Part shown: positions 17,595 through 25,529 of the stretch, in pieces | Position numbering within the stretch: position 1 is the stretch's first letter | How the letters are laid out: every line of letters starts with the position of its first letter | NCBI RefSeq assembly: GCF_014202435.1 | Contig: NZ_JACHGU010000001.1 | Location: 62,001-126,000, forward strand | Source: Pseudoxanthomonas broegbernensis | Lineage (GTDB): Bacteria > Pseudomonadota > Gammaproteobacteria > Xanthomonadales > Xanthomonadaceae | Length of the DNA stretch: 64,000 nt | Direction of reading: 5' to 3' | The notes under the pieces: model-generated | The model's input: the letters and a program-made list of their open reading frames with translations, nothing else | Told to the model about the DNA's origin: nothing | Database searches by the model: none | Translations under genes and position numbers: made by a program

Positions 17595-18206
17595 ATGAGC
17601 AATGGCAATGGTGTGACGGCGACTCTGTCCGAGGCCGCCGAAACCGTGAAGGAAACCGTCAGCGAGGTGGGCAGCAGCATCGCCGCCACCGCCAGCGAGG
17701 CCGTGGCCAGCGCCGGCGAGGCGGTGACCAAGGCCCGCAAGGCCGCATCCAAGCGCGCGGCCACGGTGAAGAAGGCCGCCACCCGCAAGGTCGCCGCCGC
17801 CAGGAAAGCGGTGAAGACCGACGTGGGCAAGGCGAAGAAGGTGGTGAAGAAGGCCGTGTCCAAGGCGAAGAAGAAGCTGACCGCCGCCAAGGACAGCGCC
17901 GCCGCCGAGGCCGCCGCCCTGCGCAGGAAGCTGGGCAAGAAGGCCCCGGCGAAGAAGGCGGTCGCCAAGAAGGCCGCCACGAAGAAGACGGCTGTCAAGA
18001 AGACGGCGACCAAGAAGGCCGCGAAGAAGCCAGTGGCGAAGAAGCCGTCCGCAAGGAAGGCCGCGCCCCGGAAGGCGGCCGGCCAGGCGCCGGCCAGGAA
18101 GGCCGCCGCGAAGAAGGCGGTGAAGAAAGCCGCGCCGAAGAAGGCCGCCAAGGCCGTGAAGAAGGCTCCGGCCAGGAAGGCGGTCGCCAAGAAGGCGAGG
18201 AAGTAA
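17595..18206 (+). CDS. histone H1-like Lys/Ala-rich DNA-binding protein (AlgP-like)
   Basis: 203 residues, from ATG 17595 with AGGAGGG ahead. The first 45 residues are acidic/neutral and helical (AAETVKETVSEVGSS); the rest is built of AKKA, KKAA and ARKA repeats, with roughly a third lysine and no cysteine or tryptophan. This is the make-up of bacterial H1-like proteins (AlgP of Pseudomonas, KAP/Hc-like proteins) that bind DNA without sequence preference. It sits between the two halves of the class II reductase, 236 bases after nrdJa and with a strong hairpin after it. A link between chromosome compaction and dNTP supply is only an inference from this position. Confidence 0.87.
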   Translation: MSNGNGVTATLSEAAETVKETVSEVGSSIAATASEAVASAGEAVTKARKAASKRAATVKKAATRKVAAARKAVKTDVGKAKKVVKKAVSKAKKKLTAAKDSAAAEAAALRRKLGKKAPAKKAVAKKAATKKTAVKKTATKKAAKKPVAKKPSARKAAPRKAAGQAPARKAAAKKAVKKAAPKKAAKAVKKAPARKAVAKKARK

Positions 18207-18217
18207 TCCCGCACCGA

Positions 18218-18258
18218 CACCCCTCCCCCTTCCGGCGAACACCGGGCGGGGAGGGGTG
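18218..18258 (+). terminator. strong hairpin between histone-like gene and nrdJb
   Basis: CACCCCTCCCC (18218-18228) and GGGGAGGGGTG (18248-18258) form an 11-bp perfect stem with a 19-base loop just after the histone-like stop codon. There is no U-tract, so it may act as an RNA-stabilising or partial terminator/attenuator element that lowers nrdJb expression relative to the genes ahead of it. Confidence 0.55.
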
Positions 18259-18316
18259 CCGCGGCGTCCGCGCCGCTCCACGCAAAGACCCGAGACACGA
18301 TAAGGAAACCGCCGCC

Positions 18317-19096
18317 ATGGCCGTCAAGATCGACCAGAAGATAAAGGGCTACGCCGTCGTCACCTCCGAGGACAAGGCGCGCGAGGCCGCCGCCCCGGTG
18401 CCGGCCGCCCCGGTCGACCGCGCCGGCGTTCAGGCCGAGGCCAAGGACAACGTCATCCACATGCACGAGCGCATCGAGCGCCCGGAAGTCCTGATCGGCA
18501 GCACCTACAAGATCAAGTCGCCGATGGTCGAGCACGCCATGTACGTGACCATCAACGACATCGTCCTCAATGCCGGCACCGAGCACGAGCTGCGCCGCCC
18601 GTTCGAGGTGTTCATCAACTCCAAGTCGATGGATCACTTCCAGTGGATCGTCGCCCTCACCCGGATCATGTCGGCCGTGTTCCGCAAGGGCGGCGACGTG
18701 ACCTTCCTGGTGGAGGAGATGAAGGCCGTGTTCGACCCGCGTGGCGGCTACTTCAAGGCTGGCGGCGTGTACATGCCCTCGCTGGTGGCCGAGATCGGCG
18801 CGATCGTGGAGGAGCACCTGAAGTCGATCGGCATGATCCACGACCCGGAGATGAGCGAGCACCAGAAGGCGCTGATCGCCGAGAAGCGCAGGCAGTTCGA
18901 GAGCCGCTCGAAAAAAAACAGTGAGGTGAGCGCGGCCCCGGCCGCCGCCGCCCGCGAGGAGGACGTCGCCGTGACCGGCGACGGCACCCGCTTCCCGCCC
19001 AGCGCCACCATGTGCCACAAGTGCAGCACCCAGGCGCTGGTGATCATGGACGGGTGCGCGACGTGCTTGAATTGCGGTTATTCGAAGTGCGGGTAA
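18317..19096 (+). CDS. class II ribonucleotide reductase C-terminal part (NrdJb), TSCPD-domain
   Basis: 259 residues. Residues 60-180 are the TSCPD-type domain that follows the catalytic barrel in unsplit class II reductases (KSPMVEHAMYVTINDIVLNA, RRPFEVFINSK). The last 25 residues hold six cysteines (CHKCSTQAL, GCATCLNCGYSKCG), the flexible tail that re-reduces the active-site disulfide. It therefore should pair with NrdJa 1 kb upstream. The linker between domain and tail contains an A8 run (18911-18918) that forms the heptamer A AAA AAC in frame at codons 199-201; a -1 slip meets TGA one codon later and yields a 202-residue protein without the tail. Confidence 0.9.
   Translation: MAVKIDQKIKGYAVVTSEDKAREAAAPVPAAPVDRAGVQAEAKDNVIHMHERIERPEVLIGSTYKIKSPMVEHAMYVTINDIVLNAGTEHELRRPFEVFINSKSMDHFQWIVALTRIMSAVFRKGGDVTFLVEEMKAVFDPRGGYFKAGGVYMPSLVAEIGAIVEEHLKSIGMIHDPEMSEHQKALIAEKRRQFESRSKKNSEVSAAPAAAAREEDVAVTGDGTRFPPSATMCHKCSTQALVIMDGCATCLNCGYSKCG
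18911..18945 (+). other. candidate slippery site (recoding or polymerase slippage) in nrdJb
   Basis: Eight A's in a very GC-rich gene give A AAA AAC in the zero frame. The -1 frame reads CAG TGA directly after, and the other frame reads ACA GTG AGG TGA, so both shifted frames stop within 15 bases. GCGGCC-CC-GGCCGC (18932-18945), a perfect dyad, starts 12 bases after the heptamer. The layout parallels the dnaX frameshift site of E. coli (A AAA AAG, then a -1 TGA and a stem-loop). Function is not shown by sequence. Confidence 0.5.
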
Positions 19097-19100
19097 AGGC

Positions 19101-19120
19101 GGGCAGGAGTTCCTGCCGCC
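19101..19120 (+). terminator. hairpin after nrdJb
   Basis: GGCAGGA-GT-TCCTGCC (19102-19117), extended outward by GGC/GCC with one bulge, begins five bases after the nrdJb stop codon. It lacks a U-run, so intrinsic termination is possible but not certain. Confidence 0.5.
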
Positions 19121-19241
19121 TGCCTGGGTGACGGCCTCCGCGGCGCGGGCGCGGCGCGAGGCGTGGCCCCCGCGATCGGAACCGCGCCGGTGCGGCAGGG
19201 CGTTGGAACGAGCCTTGGCATTGTGGATATCGGGGAACCGG

Positions 19242-19646
19242 ATGACGCGAAGCGTCCGCTCGATGTGTCGGCGGGGTCCGGCGATGGGCCTGATGGCGAT
19301 CGTGCTGCCGTGCATCGGCCTGGCCGGACACGCGACCGAGGCGCGGCAGCCGGGACCGTCGCCCGGGCGGGTGTCCTACGCGATCCTGTACAAGGATGGC
19401 GTTCCGCATCGCGAGGCGACTGCGGCCGCGCTGGCGGCGCGCTTTCCTCCGGGCAGCGACGTGGAGGAACTGCTGCTGTTCGTGCGCGAGCGCCTCGGGA
19501 CATCCCGCGTGCCGCCAGGGGCGGGGACGTTCTCGGTGGAGTTCGACCTGATTCCCTGCCTCTACTCGGCGGGCGCGAAAGGGACGATCGAGGGCGGCAG
19601 GATCCAGGCGATCCGCTTCGATGTGGCAACCTATTACTGCGACTGA
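19242..19646 (+). CDS. hypothetical secreted protein
   Basis: 134 residues, not recognised. From ATG 19242 (GGGGA six bases upstream) or ATG 19263 it has a hydrophobic signal segment (MGLMAIVLPCIGLAGHATEA) and a mature part of about 100 residues with two conserved-looking cysteines (LIPCLYSAG and TYYCD at the very end). Mixed alpha/beta composition (VEELLLFVRERLG, GTFSVEFDLIPCL). It stands alone downstream of nrdJb and 85 bases before the esterase-fold gene. Nothing in sequence or context gives a function. Confidence 0.55.
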   Translation: MTRSVRSMCRRGPAMGLMAIVLPCIGLAGHATEARQPGPSPGRVSYAILYKDGVPHREATAAALAARFPPGSDVEELLLFVRERLGTSRVPPGAGTFSVEFDLIPCLYSAGAKGTIEGGRIQAIRFDVATYYCD

Positions 19647-19731
19647 AGATCACGCCGGCGGGGCGGGCCGGCTTTCCCCGGCAACGACAAGCGCTACCCC
19701 GCCCCCGGTGTCCGCGCAGGAAAACCAAGAC

Positions 19732-20751
19732 ATGGCAGGAAATGCCCGCGTCCCTCCGCTTGCCCGTGTGCTGGCCTCGCTGATGGCCATGGCCCTGTGC
19801 ATGGCCGCCAATGCCGCCGAACCGGACGCCCGGCGGCCGGGCGACTATCCGCTCACCGCCGATTCGCTGAGCCACCCCGGCGTGCCGCACGGCCGGCTGG
19901 AGGGGCCGTTCGAGTTCCACAGCCGCATCCTCGCCGGCACCGTGCGCCGGTACTGGATCTACGTGCCGGTGCAGTACGACGGCAGCAAGCCGGCAAGCCT
20001 GCTGGTGTTCCAGGACGGCCAGCGCGCCACCAATCCACAGGGGCCGCTGCGCGTGCAGAACGTCCTGGACAACCTCATCCATCGCGGCGACATCCCCGTC
20101 ACCCTCGGCCTGTTCGTCACCCCGGGCAACCGTTCCGAGCGCTACCCGGACGACCTGGGCATGGGCAACCCGGATCACCGCGCAGAGGAATACGACGCCC
20201 TCGACGATACCTATGCGCGCATGCTCATCGACGAGATGCTGCCGCTCGTCGGTGCGCGGTACCGGCTCACCGACGATCCCGGGCAGCGTGCGATCGGCGG
20301 CACCAGCAGCGGCGCCATCTGCGCGTTCACCGTCGCATGGCATCGTCCCGACGCGTTCGGCAAGGTCATCAGCATGATCGGCAGCTATACCTCGATCGGC
20401 TACAGGCCCGCGCAGGAGGGCAAGCCCATGGTGCCCGGCGGTGACCTGTACCCGGGCCTGATCCGCAAGAGTCCGATCCGCCCGATCCGCATCTTCCTGC
20501 AGGACGGCTCCAACGACCTGGACAACGAGCACGGCAACTGGTTCCTCGCCAACCAGCAGATGCTCTCGGCGCTGGAATGGGCCAATGCCAATGCCGACAG
20601 GAACGGTCTTCCCGGCCCGCGCTACGAGGTGACGCATGCCTGGGGCGACGGCGGCCACTCCGACGGCCACGGCGGCTCGCTGCTGCCGGACATGCTGCGG
20701 TGGCTGTGGAGGACGGCCCCTGCGCCTCGCCCCGATCCGTCCGCCGGCTGA
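19732..20751 (+). CDS. exported alpha/beta-hydrolase esterase (enterochelin-esterase / esterase-D-like fold)
   Basis: 339 residues with a signal peptide (VLASLMAMALCMAANA). An N-terminal beta segment (EGPFEFHSRILAGTVRRYWI) leads into the hydrolase fold: YVPVQYDGSKPASLLVFQDG, then the nucleophile elbow GGTSSGAICAF with Ser in G-x-S-x-G-like context, an acidic LQDGSNDLDNEHG and a late His (GDGGHSDGHGG). This is the pattern of the Fes/IroE and PlpB-like esterase family, which cleave siderophore or other carboxylic esters in the periplasm. AGGAAA precedes ATG 19732. The substrate is unknown; a siderophore link with the distant TonB receptor at 2.1 kb is not supported by proximity. Confidence 0.82.
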   Translation: MAGNARVPPLARVLASLMAMALCMAANAAEPDARRPGDYPLTADSLSHPGVPHGRLEGPFEFHSRILAGTVRRYWIYVPVQYDGSKPASLLVFQDGQRATNPQGPLRVQNVLDNLIHRGDIPVTLGLFVTPGNRSERYPDDLGMGNPDHRAEEYDALDDTYARMLIDEMLPLVGARYRLTDDPGQRAIGGTSSGAICAFTVAWHRPDAFGKVISMIGSYTSIGYRPAQEGKPMVPGGDLYPGLIRKSPIRPIRIFLQDGSNDLDNEHGNWFLANQQMLSALEWANANADRNGLPGPRYEVTHAWGDGGHSDGHGGSLLPDMLRWLWRTAPAPRPDPSAG

Positions 20752-20801
20752 GGGCGTGCCGGTCGCCTGGCCGCCTCCGCGGCGGGACCGCCACACAGTC
20801 C

Positions 20802-21098
20802 ATGTCCAAGTTCCTCCTCGCCCTCCATGTCGCGCTCGGCGCCAGCCTGCTGCTCTGGCCGGCGCCTGCCTTCCTCGCGCTGTTCCTCCTCGATGCGCCG
20901 GGCATCGAGGGGAATCCCATGGCGCCGGCTTTCCTGGCGGCGCTGTTCGGTTATCCGGTTCCGGTTCTCGCCGGCGGCATCGCGTTCTGGCGGCTGCGCA
21001 GGGCCCGCCCGCGACGCCATCTCGCCGCATGGACCCTCGTCGCGTGTACCGGTCCCGCGGCGCTGTTCCTGTGCTGGGTCCTGGGCCGGTCGGCCTGA
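20802..21098 (+). CDS. small three-helix membrane protein, unknown
   Basis: 98 residues starting at ATG 20802. Three hydrophobic stretches (FLLALHVALGASLLLWPAPA, PAFLAALFGYPVPVLAGGIA, WTLVACTGPAALFLCWVLG) separated by short charged loops (RLRRARPRRHL) indicate an inner-membrane protein. It follows the esterase gene by 50 bases on the same strand. No family was recognised; membership in a DUF of small multi-helix proteins is likely. A weak ribosome site leaves the start slightly uncertain. Confidence 0.6.
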   Translation: MSKFLLALHVALGASLLLWPAPAFLALFLLDAPGIEGNPMAPAFLAALFGYPVPVLAGGIAFWRLRRARPRRHLAAWTLVACTGPAALFLCWVLGRSA

Positions 21099-21314
21099 GG
21101 CGCGGGCCGCGTTGCCGGCCACCGGGGAATCCCGGCGCCGGGGCGTCGTCGCCCGGGCCTCGGGTAACATGCCGTGCGGTGCCCGGTCCGCGATTCCCGC
21201 TCGCGGCCCTGTCGCCCGCGCCCGTCTCGCCGGTACTCGGCCTGGCCCCGGCGGCGGTCTTCGCCATGGCGCGGGCCCTCGGTTTTCGTGCCAGGAACTA
21301 GGAATCCCACAGAT

Positions 21315-22358
21315 ATGCCCCGCATGGATATGTCCCGCGTCGCCCGCCGCCACCGCGTCCCCGGCGTTGCGCTTGCCGGCGCCTTGATGCTGGCGCTGTT
21401 CCCCGCCATGGCCGAATCCATCGATCCGGCGCCCGCCGCCGCAGCCGATCCGGCGCCTGCATGGTCCACGCCGGCCGCTCATGGAACGCCGACGGCGCGC
21501 CACGAGAACGGCCTGGTCGCGGTGGGCGGCCGCCTGTACCTGCTGGGCGGGCGGGATGAGCGCCCCCTGGACATCTTCGATCCGGCGACCGGGGCCTGGA
21601 GCCGGGGCGCCCGCCCGCCGCGCGAGATCCATCACATGCAGGCCGTCGCGCACGACGGCAGGCTCTACGTCGTCGGCGCCTTCACCGGCGGCTTTCCGGA
21701 GGAACGGCCGCTGACCCATGTGCTGGTCTACGATCCGGCCACCGACCGGTGGAGCGAGGGCCCCGAGGTTCCGGCGCATCGTCGCCGTGGCGCCGCGGGC
21801 GTGGCGGTGCACGATGGCCGCATCTATCTGGTCGGCGGCAATACCCGCGGGCACATGAGCGGGTACGTGCCGTGGCTGGACGTGCTCGACCCATGGACCG
21901 GGCAGTGGCGCGAACTGGCCGATGCGCCGCATGCGCGCGACCATTTCCATGCGGCGGTGATCGACGGGCGGATCTATGCGGCCGGCGGGCGCAAGACCTC
22001 GCACGACACCGGCGACACGTTGTCCATGACGATCGCGCAGGTGGACGTGTACGACATCGCCTCCGGGCAGTGGCAGACGCTGGAAGCGCCGCTGCCCACC
22101 CAGCGCGCCGGGGCCGGCACGGTGGCGATGGACGGCAAGCTGGTGGTGCTGGGCGGCGAGAGCGTGCGCCAGGTGCCCGGCCACAGCGAAGTGGAAGCCT
22201 ACGATCCGGCCACGGCGCGGTGGACGACGCTGGCTCCGCTGCCGAGGGGCCGCCACGGCACCCAGGCGACCATGATCGGCCCCGCCCTGCACATGGTGGC
22301 AGGCAGTGGCGACCGTGGCGGCGGTCCGGAACTCGAGGATCACCTGGTATTCGAGTGA
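21315..22358 (+). CDS. exported kelch-repeat protein
   Basis: 347 residues with a signal peptide (VPGVALAGALMLALFPAMA). The mature part is built of about six kelch blades, each with the GG doublet and spaced Tyr/Trp: VGGRLYLLGGRDE with YDPATGAW-like partner FDPATGAWSRG, HDGRLYVVGAF / YDPATDRWSEG, HDGRIYLVGGN / LDPWTGQWREL, IDGRIYAAGGRK / YDIASGQWQTL, MDGKLVVLGGE / YDPATARWTTL. It should fold as a beta-propeller in the periplasm. Some relatives are sialate mutarotases (NanM) or galactose-oxidase-like, but no copper ligands are evident, so the role is open. AGGAA lies 10 bases before the ATG. Confidence 0.83.
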   Translation: MPRMDMSRVARRHRVPGVALAGALMLALFPAMAESIDPAPAAAADPAPAWSTPAAHGTPTARHENGLVAVGGRLYLLGGRDERPLDIFDPATGAWSRGARPPREIHHMQAVAHDGRLYVVGAFTGGFPEERPLTHVLVYDPATDRWSEGPEVPAHRRRGAAGVAVHDGRIYLVGGNTRGHMSGYVPWLDVLDPWTGQWRELADAPHARDHFHAAVIDGRIYAAGGRKTSHDTGDTLSMTIAQVDVYDIASGQWQTLEAPLPTQRAGAGTVAMDGKLVVLGGESVRQVPGHSEVEAYDPATARWTTLAPLPRGRHGTQATMIGPALHMVAGSGDRGGGPELEDHLVFE

Positions 22359-22567
22359 GAGCGCTTCGGTTCGGGCCATCGGAGGCGATGGCCGGGCGGT
22401 GCGGTCGAGGTGGGACGCGCCGCGGCGCTTGCGTACCGGCGGGAATGGAGTGGGCGAGGTCGAGCCTTCCGGCGCGCGCATGCGCGCCCGCGCCCGGAGC
22501 GGCTTTGTCCAGCCGCCGAAGCATTGATATCCTGCCGCCGCATTTCAATTCTCGGGGGAGGTGGTGC

Positions 22568-23275
22568 ATGAGGTGGGGAACGATTCTGGGCATGGCCGTA
22601 CTGATGTCGGCGATGCCCGCGTGGGGACAGACGCCGCTGCAGGAGTTCGCCTTCAGCCGCGGCACCATCGCCGTGGAATACGAGCGCGCCACGAGCGGGG
22701 AGGGTGAGGTCGCCCGCCTGGCGGCGGCGCGGGAGTCGATGCCGGTGCGGGTGGTGGTCATGGGCGAAGACACCCCGGACGTGGACGACGAAGTGGCCAA
22801 GGCCTACACCGAGGGTCTGCGTGCGCTGTTCGCCGACGTGGCGCGCAGCGAGGACGGCCGGGTGCCGGCCACCGGATACCTGGCCGTGGTCACGGTCGCC
22901 GCGGCCGACGAGGAGGTCGAGGGCCGCGAGCAGGTCTTCCAGATGCGCCAGCCCGGAGTGTCCTGCCGCAGCGCCGGCAATTCGGTCGAGTGCGGGGACT
23001 TCGGCGGGGTCGCCGTGCCGGTCGGCACGCGGAGCACGACGGAGACGGGCAAGCGCGTCGATACGGTGATCCAGTTCCATCGCCTCGACGGCAAGGGCGG
23101 ATGGGTGACCGTGTTCGAGGAAAGCTATTCCCTCCATTACCGCGAACCGGAATGCAGGAACGGCATCACCGCCGCGGCCGTCCTGGCCGGTGCCCTGGCC
23201 GGGCAGGCGCTGTCCGAGCAGCCGAGGAAGATCCAATTCAACAGCAACGCCGAATTGCTGCGTTGCCGGAAATAG
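22568..23275 (+). CDS. hypothetical exported protein
   Basis: 235 residues, not recognised. Start ATG 22568 has GGGAGG seven bases upstream and gives a clear signal peptide (ILGMAVLMSAMPAWG, cleavage before QTPLQ). The mature protein is rich in beta-forming segments, has four cysteines (VSCRSAGNSVECGDF, PECRNG, LLRCRK), suggesting two disulfides, and a small-residue hydrophobic stretch near the end (ITAAAVLAGALAGQAL). It lies 209 bases downstream of the kelch gene in a run of exported proteins. Confidence 0.65.
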   Translation: MRWGTILGMAVLMSAMPAWGQTPLQEFAFSRGTIAVEYERATSGEGEVARLAAARESMPVRVVVMGEDTPDVDDEVAKAYTEGLRALFADVARSEDGRVPATGYLAVVTVAAADEEVEGREQVFQMRQPGVSCRSAGNSVECGDFGGVAVPVGTRSTTETGKRVDTVIQFHRLDGKGGWVTVFEESYSLHYREPECRNGITAAAVLAGALAGQALSEQPRKIQFNSNAELLRCRK

Positions 23276-23396
23276 GCGCGTAGCAACGGCATCCGGCGGC
23301 CGCCGCACGGCCGCCGGGTGGGCACGCGCATGCATGAAGGCGGCGCGCCGGCCGCAGCGGTTATCGTGGGGGCCTGTTCCTGTGGATGGCCCGCCC

Positions 23397-24347
23397 ATGA
23401 AGTCCGCGATCCCGATGTCCCTGGTCGCCGCGTTCGCGCTTGCGGCGTGCTCGCCCTCGCCGCCACCGCCGGCCGGAGCGTCCGCCGGCCCGGTCGCCGC
23501 CGCGACGCACGGCGAGGACGATGGCGCCTATCGCGCCTCGATCGAGCGATGGCGCGCCGAGCGCGAGCGGAAACTGCGCGATCCCGACGGCTGGCTCAGC
23601 TTCGCCGGGTCGGGCCAGGTCATGCCGGGGGCGCACACGGTGGGCAGCGCCGACGACAACGCCATCGTCGTGCCCGGCGGGCCGGCGCACTGGGGCGTGC
23701 TGCGGCTCGGGGCGCAGGGCGCGCTGGCCTTCCAGGCCGCCCCGCGGGCCGGGCTGAGCGTGGATGGCAAGCCGTTCGCCGGCGGGCCGTTGCTGACCCA
23801 ACTGGACGAAGGCGGCCCGACCGGCATCCATGCCGGTAACCAGCGCTTCTACGTGGTGAAGACCGGGCAGGTGCACGGCTGGCGTTTCCGCGACCCCGAG
23901 GCGCCGGCGCTGAAGGCGTTCGCGGGCGTACCGCATTTCCCGGTCGACCCCTCCTGGCGGATCGAGGCGCGCTGGCAGGCCTTCGACGCGCCGCGCACGC
24001 TGGAGCTGGTCACCACCAACGGCACGCTGGAACAGGCGCGGGTGCCAGGCCGGGTGGAGTTCGAGCGCGACGGGCGGCGCCACACGCTCCTGCCGGTGCA
24101 GGAGAAGGAGGGCGACGACCTGTTCTTCATCGTCGCCGACCGTACCAGCGGCAGGGAGACCTACGGCGGCGCCCGCTTCCTGTATACGGAGCCGGCGCGG
24201 GACGGCACGGTGGTGCTGGACTTCAACAAGGCGCAGAACCCGCCCTGCGCGCTCAACGGCCACGTGGTGTGCCCCACCGCGCCGCCGGAGAACCGGCTGG
24301 ACCTGCGCATCGCCGCGGGCGAGACGACCTACCCGCGCGTGGATTGA
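23397..24347 (+). CDS. DUF1684 domain lipoprotein
   Basis: 316 residues. The N-terminus has a lipobox (FALAACSPS), so the protein is probably a lipoprotein. The DUF1684 signature is plain near the C-terminus: ADRTSGRETYGGARFLY followed by VVLDFNKAQNPPCALNG and PPPENRL-type residues (APPENRLDL). An N-terminal helix (YRASIERWRAERERKLRDPD) with the RDPDGWL motif starts the domain. The family is widespread and of unknown biochemical function; the fold was likened to a beta-rich domain with FHA-like regions. The final CALNGHVVCPT differs from the usual CAFTPYATCPL-like end but keeps both cysteines. Confidence 0.87.
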   Translation: MKSAIPMSLVAAFALAACSPSPPPPAGASAGPVAAATHGEDDGAYRASIERWRAERERKLRDPDGWLSFAGSGQVMPGAHTVGSADDNAIVVPGGPAHWGVLRLGAQGALAFQAAPRAGLSVDGKPFAGGPLLTQLDEGGPTGIHAGNQRFYVVKTGQVHGWRFRDPEAPALKAFAGVPHFPVDPSWRIEARWQAFDAPRTLELVTTNGTLEQARVPGRVEFERDGRRHTLLPVQEKEGDDLFFIVADRTSGRETYGGARFLYTEPARDGTVVLDFNKAQNPPCALNGHVVCPTAPPENRLDLRIAAGETTYPRVD

Positions 24348-24580
24348 GGCGCGGCGGCCGGCGCCCGCCGGCACCTTCCAGGGCCGTCGTTCCACGCCGC
24401 CGTCGCGGGGCCTCATTGCACGGCCGGGCGACCTGCGAGGCAGGGGTGGGTGGGTTCTTCAGTCAATCCATACTCATGGTCAAGTAGTCAGGACTTTTCA
24501 TCGCCATTGGTCCTGGGTGATGCCGCATTCTTTTCTCCACTGGCCCAGCGGCCAGCCCCCCACGAGAAAAGGAGATCGTC

Positions 24581-25381
24581 ATGCAGTCGTTCAAGTTCCT
24601 CGCCCTGGCCTCCGCCATCGCCGCCGCTGCCTTCGGCCCCAACGCCGCGGCCGCCGATGCGCCGGACTCCTCCCGGACCACGGTCATCCTGGTGCACGGC
24701 GCCTTCGCCGAGTCCGCCAGTTGGGACGGCGTGGTCCCGCGCCTGGCCGCGCAGGGTTACCGCGTAGTGGCCGCCGCCAACCCGCTGCGCAGCGTGGCCG
24801 GCGATGCGGAGTCGATCGACGGCCTGGTCGAGCAGGCGCCCGGCCCGGTGGTGCTGGTCGGCCATTCCTACGGCGGTGCGGTGATCTCCAACGCCCGCGC
24901 CAACTCCAAGATCAAGGCGCTGGTGTACGTGGCCGCGTTCGCGCCGGACCAGGGTGAGAGCGTGCTGGAACTGACCGGCCGCTTCCCCGGCAGCACCCTG
25001 CCGGGCACGCTGGCCGAACCGGTGCAGCGCGCCGGTGGCGGCGAGGACCTGTACATCCGCCAGGATGCGTTCTGGCAGCAGTTCGCCGCCGACGTGCCGC
25101 AGGCGCAGGCGGCGGTGATGGCGGCCACCCAGCGCCCGGTGGCGAAGGCCGCGCTGGTCGAGGCGAGCGGGCAGCCGCGCTGGAAGGAGGTCCCGTCCTG
25201 GTTCGTCTACGGCGATGCCGACCGCAACATCCCGGCCGCGGCGCTGCAGTCCATGGCCGACCGCGCCGGCTCGCGCGGCACGGTGGTGATCCCGGGCGCC
25301 TCGCACGTGGTGATGACCTCGCAGCCGCAGCAGGTGGCGGCGCTGATCGGCCAGGCGGCGGAGCAGGCCGCGAACAGGTGA
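24581..25381 (+). CDS. exported alpha/beta hydrolase
   Basis: 266 residues with a signal peptide (FLALASAIAAAAFGPNAAAA). The short, single-domain hydrolase fold has an oxyanion segment VILVHGAFAESASWDG, nucleophile elbow VGHSYGGAVI with Ser, and late acid/His region YGDADRNIP and GASHVVMTS. This is the YcgJ/salicylate-esterase-like group of 230-260 residues. AAAAGGAGA gives a strong ribosome site. The 230-base upstream gap has an AT-richer patch (24450-24500) that probably holds its promoter, but no clear -35/-10 pair was found. Substrate unknown. Confidence 0.85.
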   Translation: MQSFKFLALASAIAAAAFGPNAAAADAPDSSRTTVILVHGAFAESASWDGVVPRLAAQGYRVVAAANPLRSVAGDAESIDGLVEQAPGPVVLVGHSYGGAVISNARANSKIKALVYVAAFAPDQGESVLELTGRFPGSTLPGTLAEPVQRAGGGEDLYIRQDAFWQQFAADVPQAQAAVMAATQRPVAKAALVEASGQPRWKEVPSWFVYGDADRNIPAAALQSMADRAGSRGTVVIPGASHVVMTSQPQQVAALIGQAAEQAANR

Positions 25382-25529
25382 GGCAGGGGGTGCGGCGGTC
25401 GTGCCGATCGCCGCACCCGGTCCCGGCTCCAACCCTGAACGCTCCCGTTCCCCGCCTTCAAGAACCCGTTTCCCACGCCGATAACCGGCGCGACCCGGCA
25501 TGGGCCGGAGAGCAGGCAGGAAGGAAGCA

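Noticed and set aside
17595-18206. Tandem DNA repeat in the AAGAAGGCC-rich gene
   Set aside because: The repeat is at the protein level (AKKA units) with variable codons and spacing; not a regular DNA tandem array.
19242-19646. Pseudogene remnant after nrdJb
   Set aside because: Intact signal peptide, ribosome site and stop argue for a small real gene even though no family was recognised.
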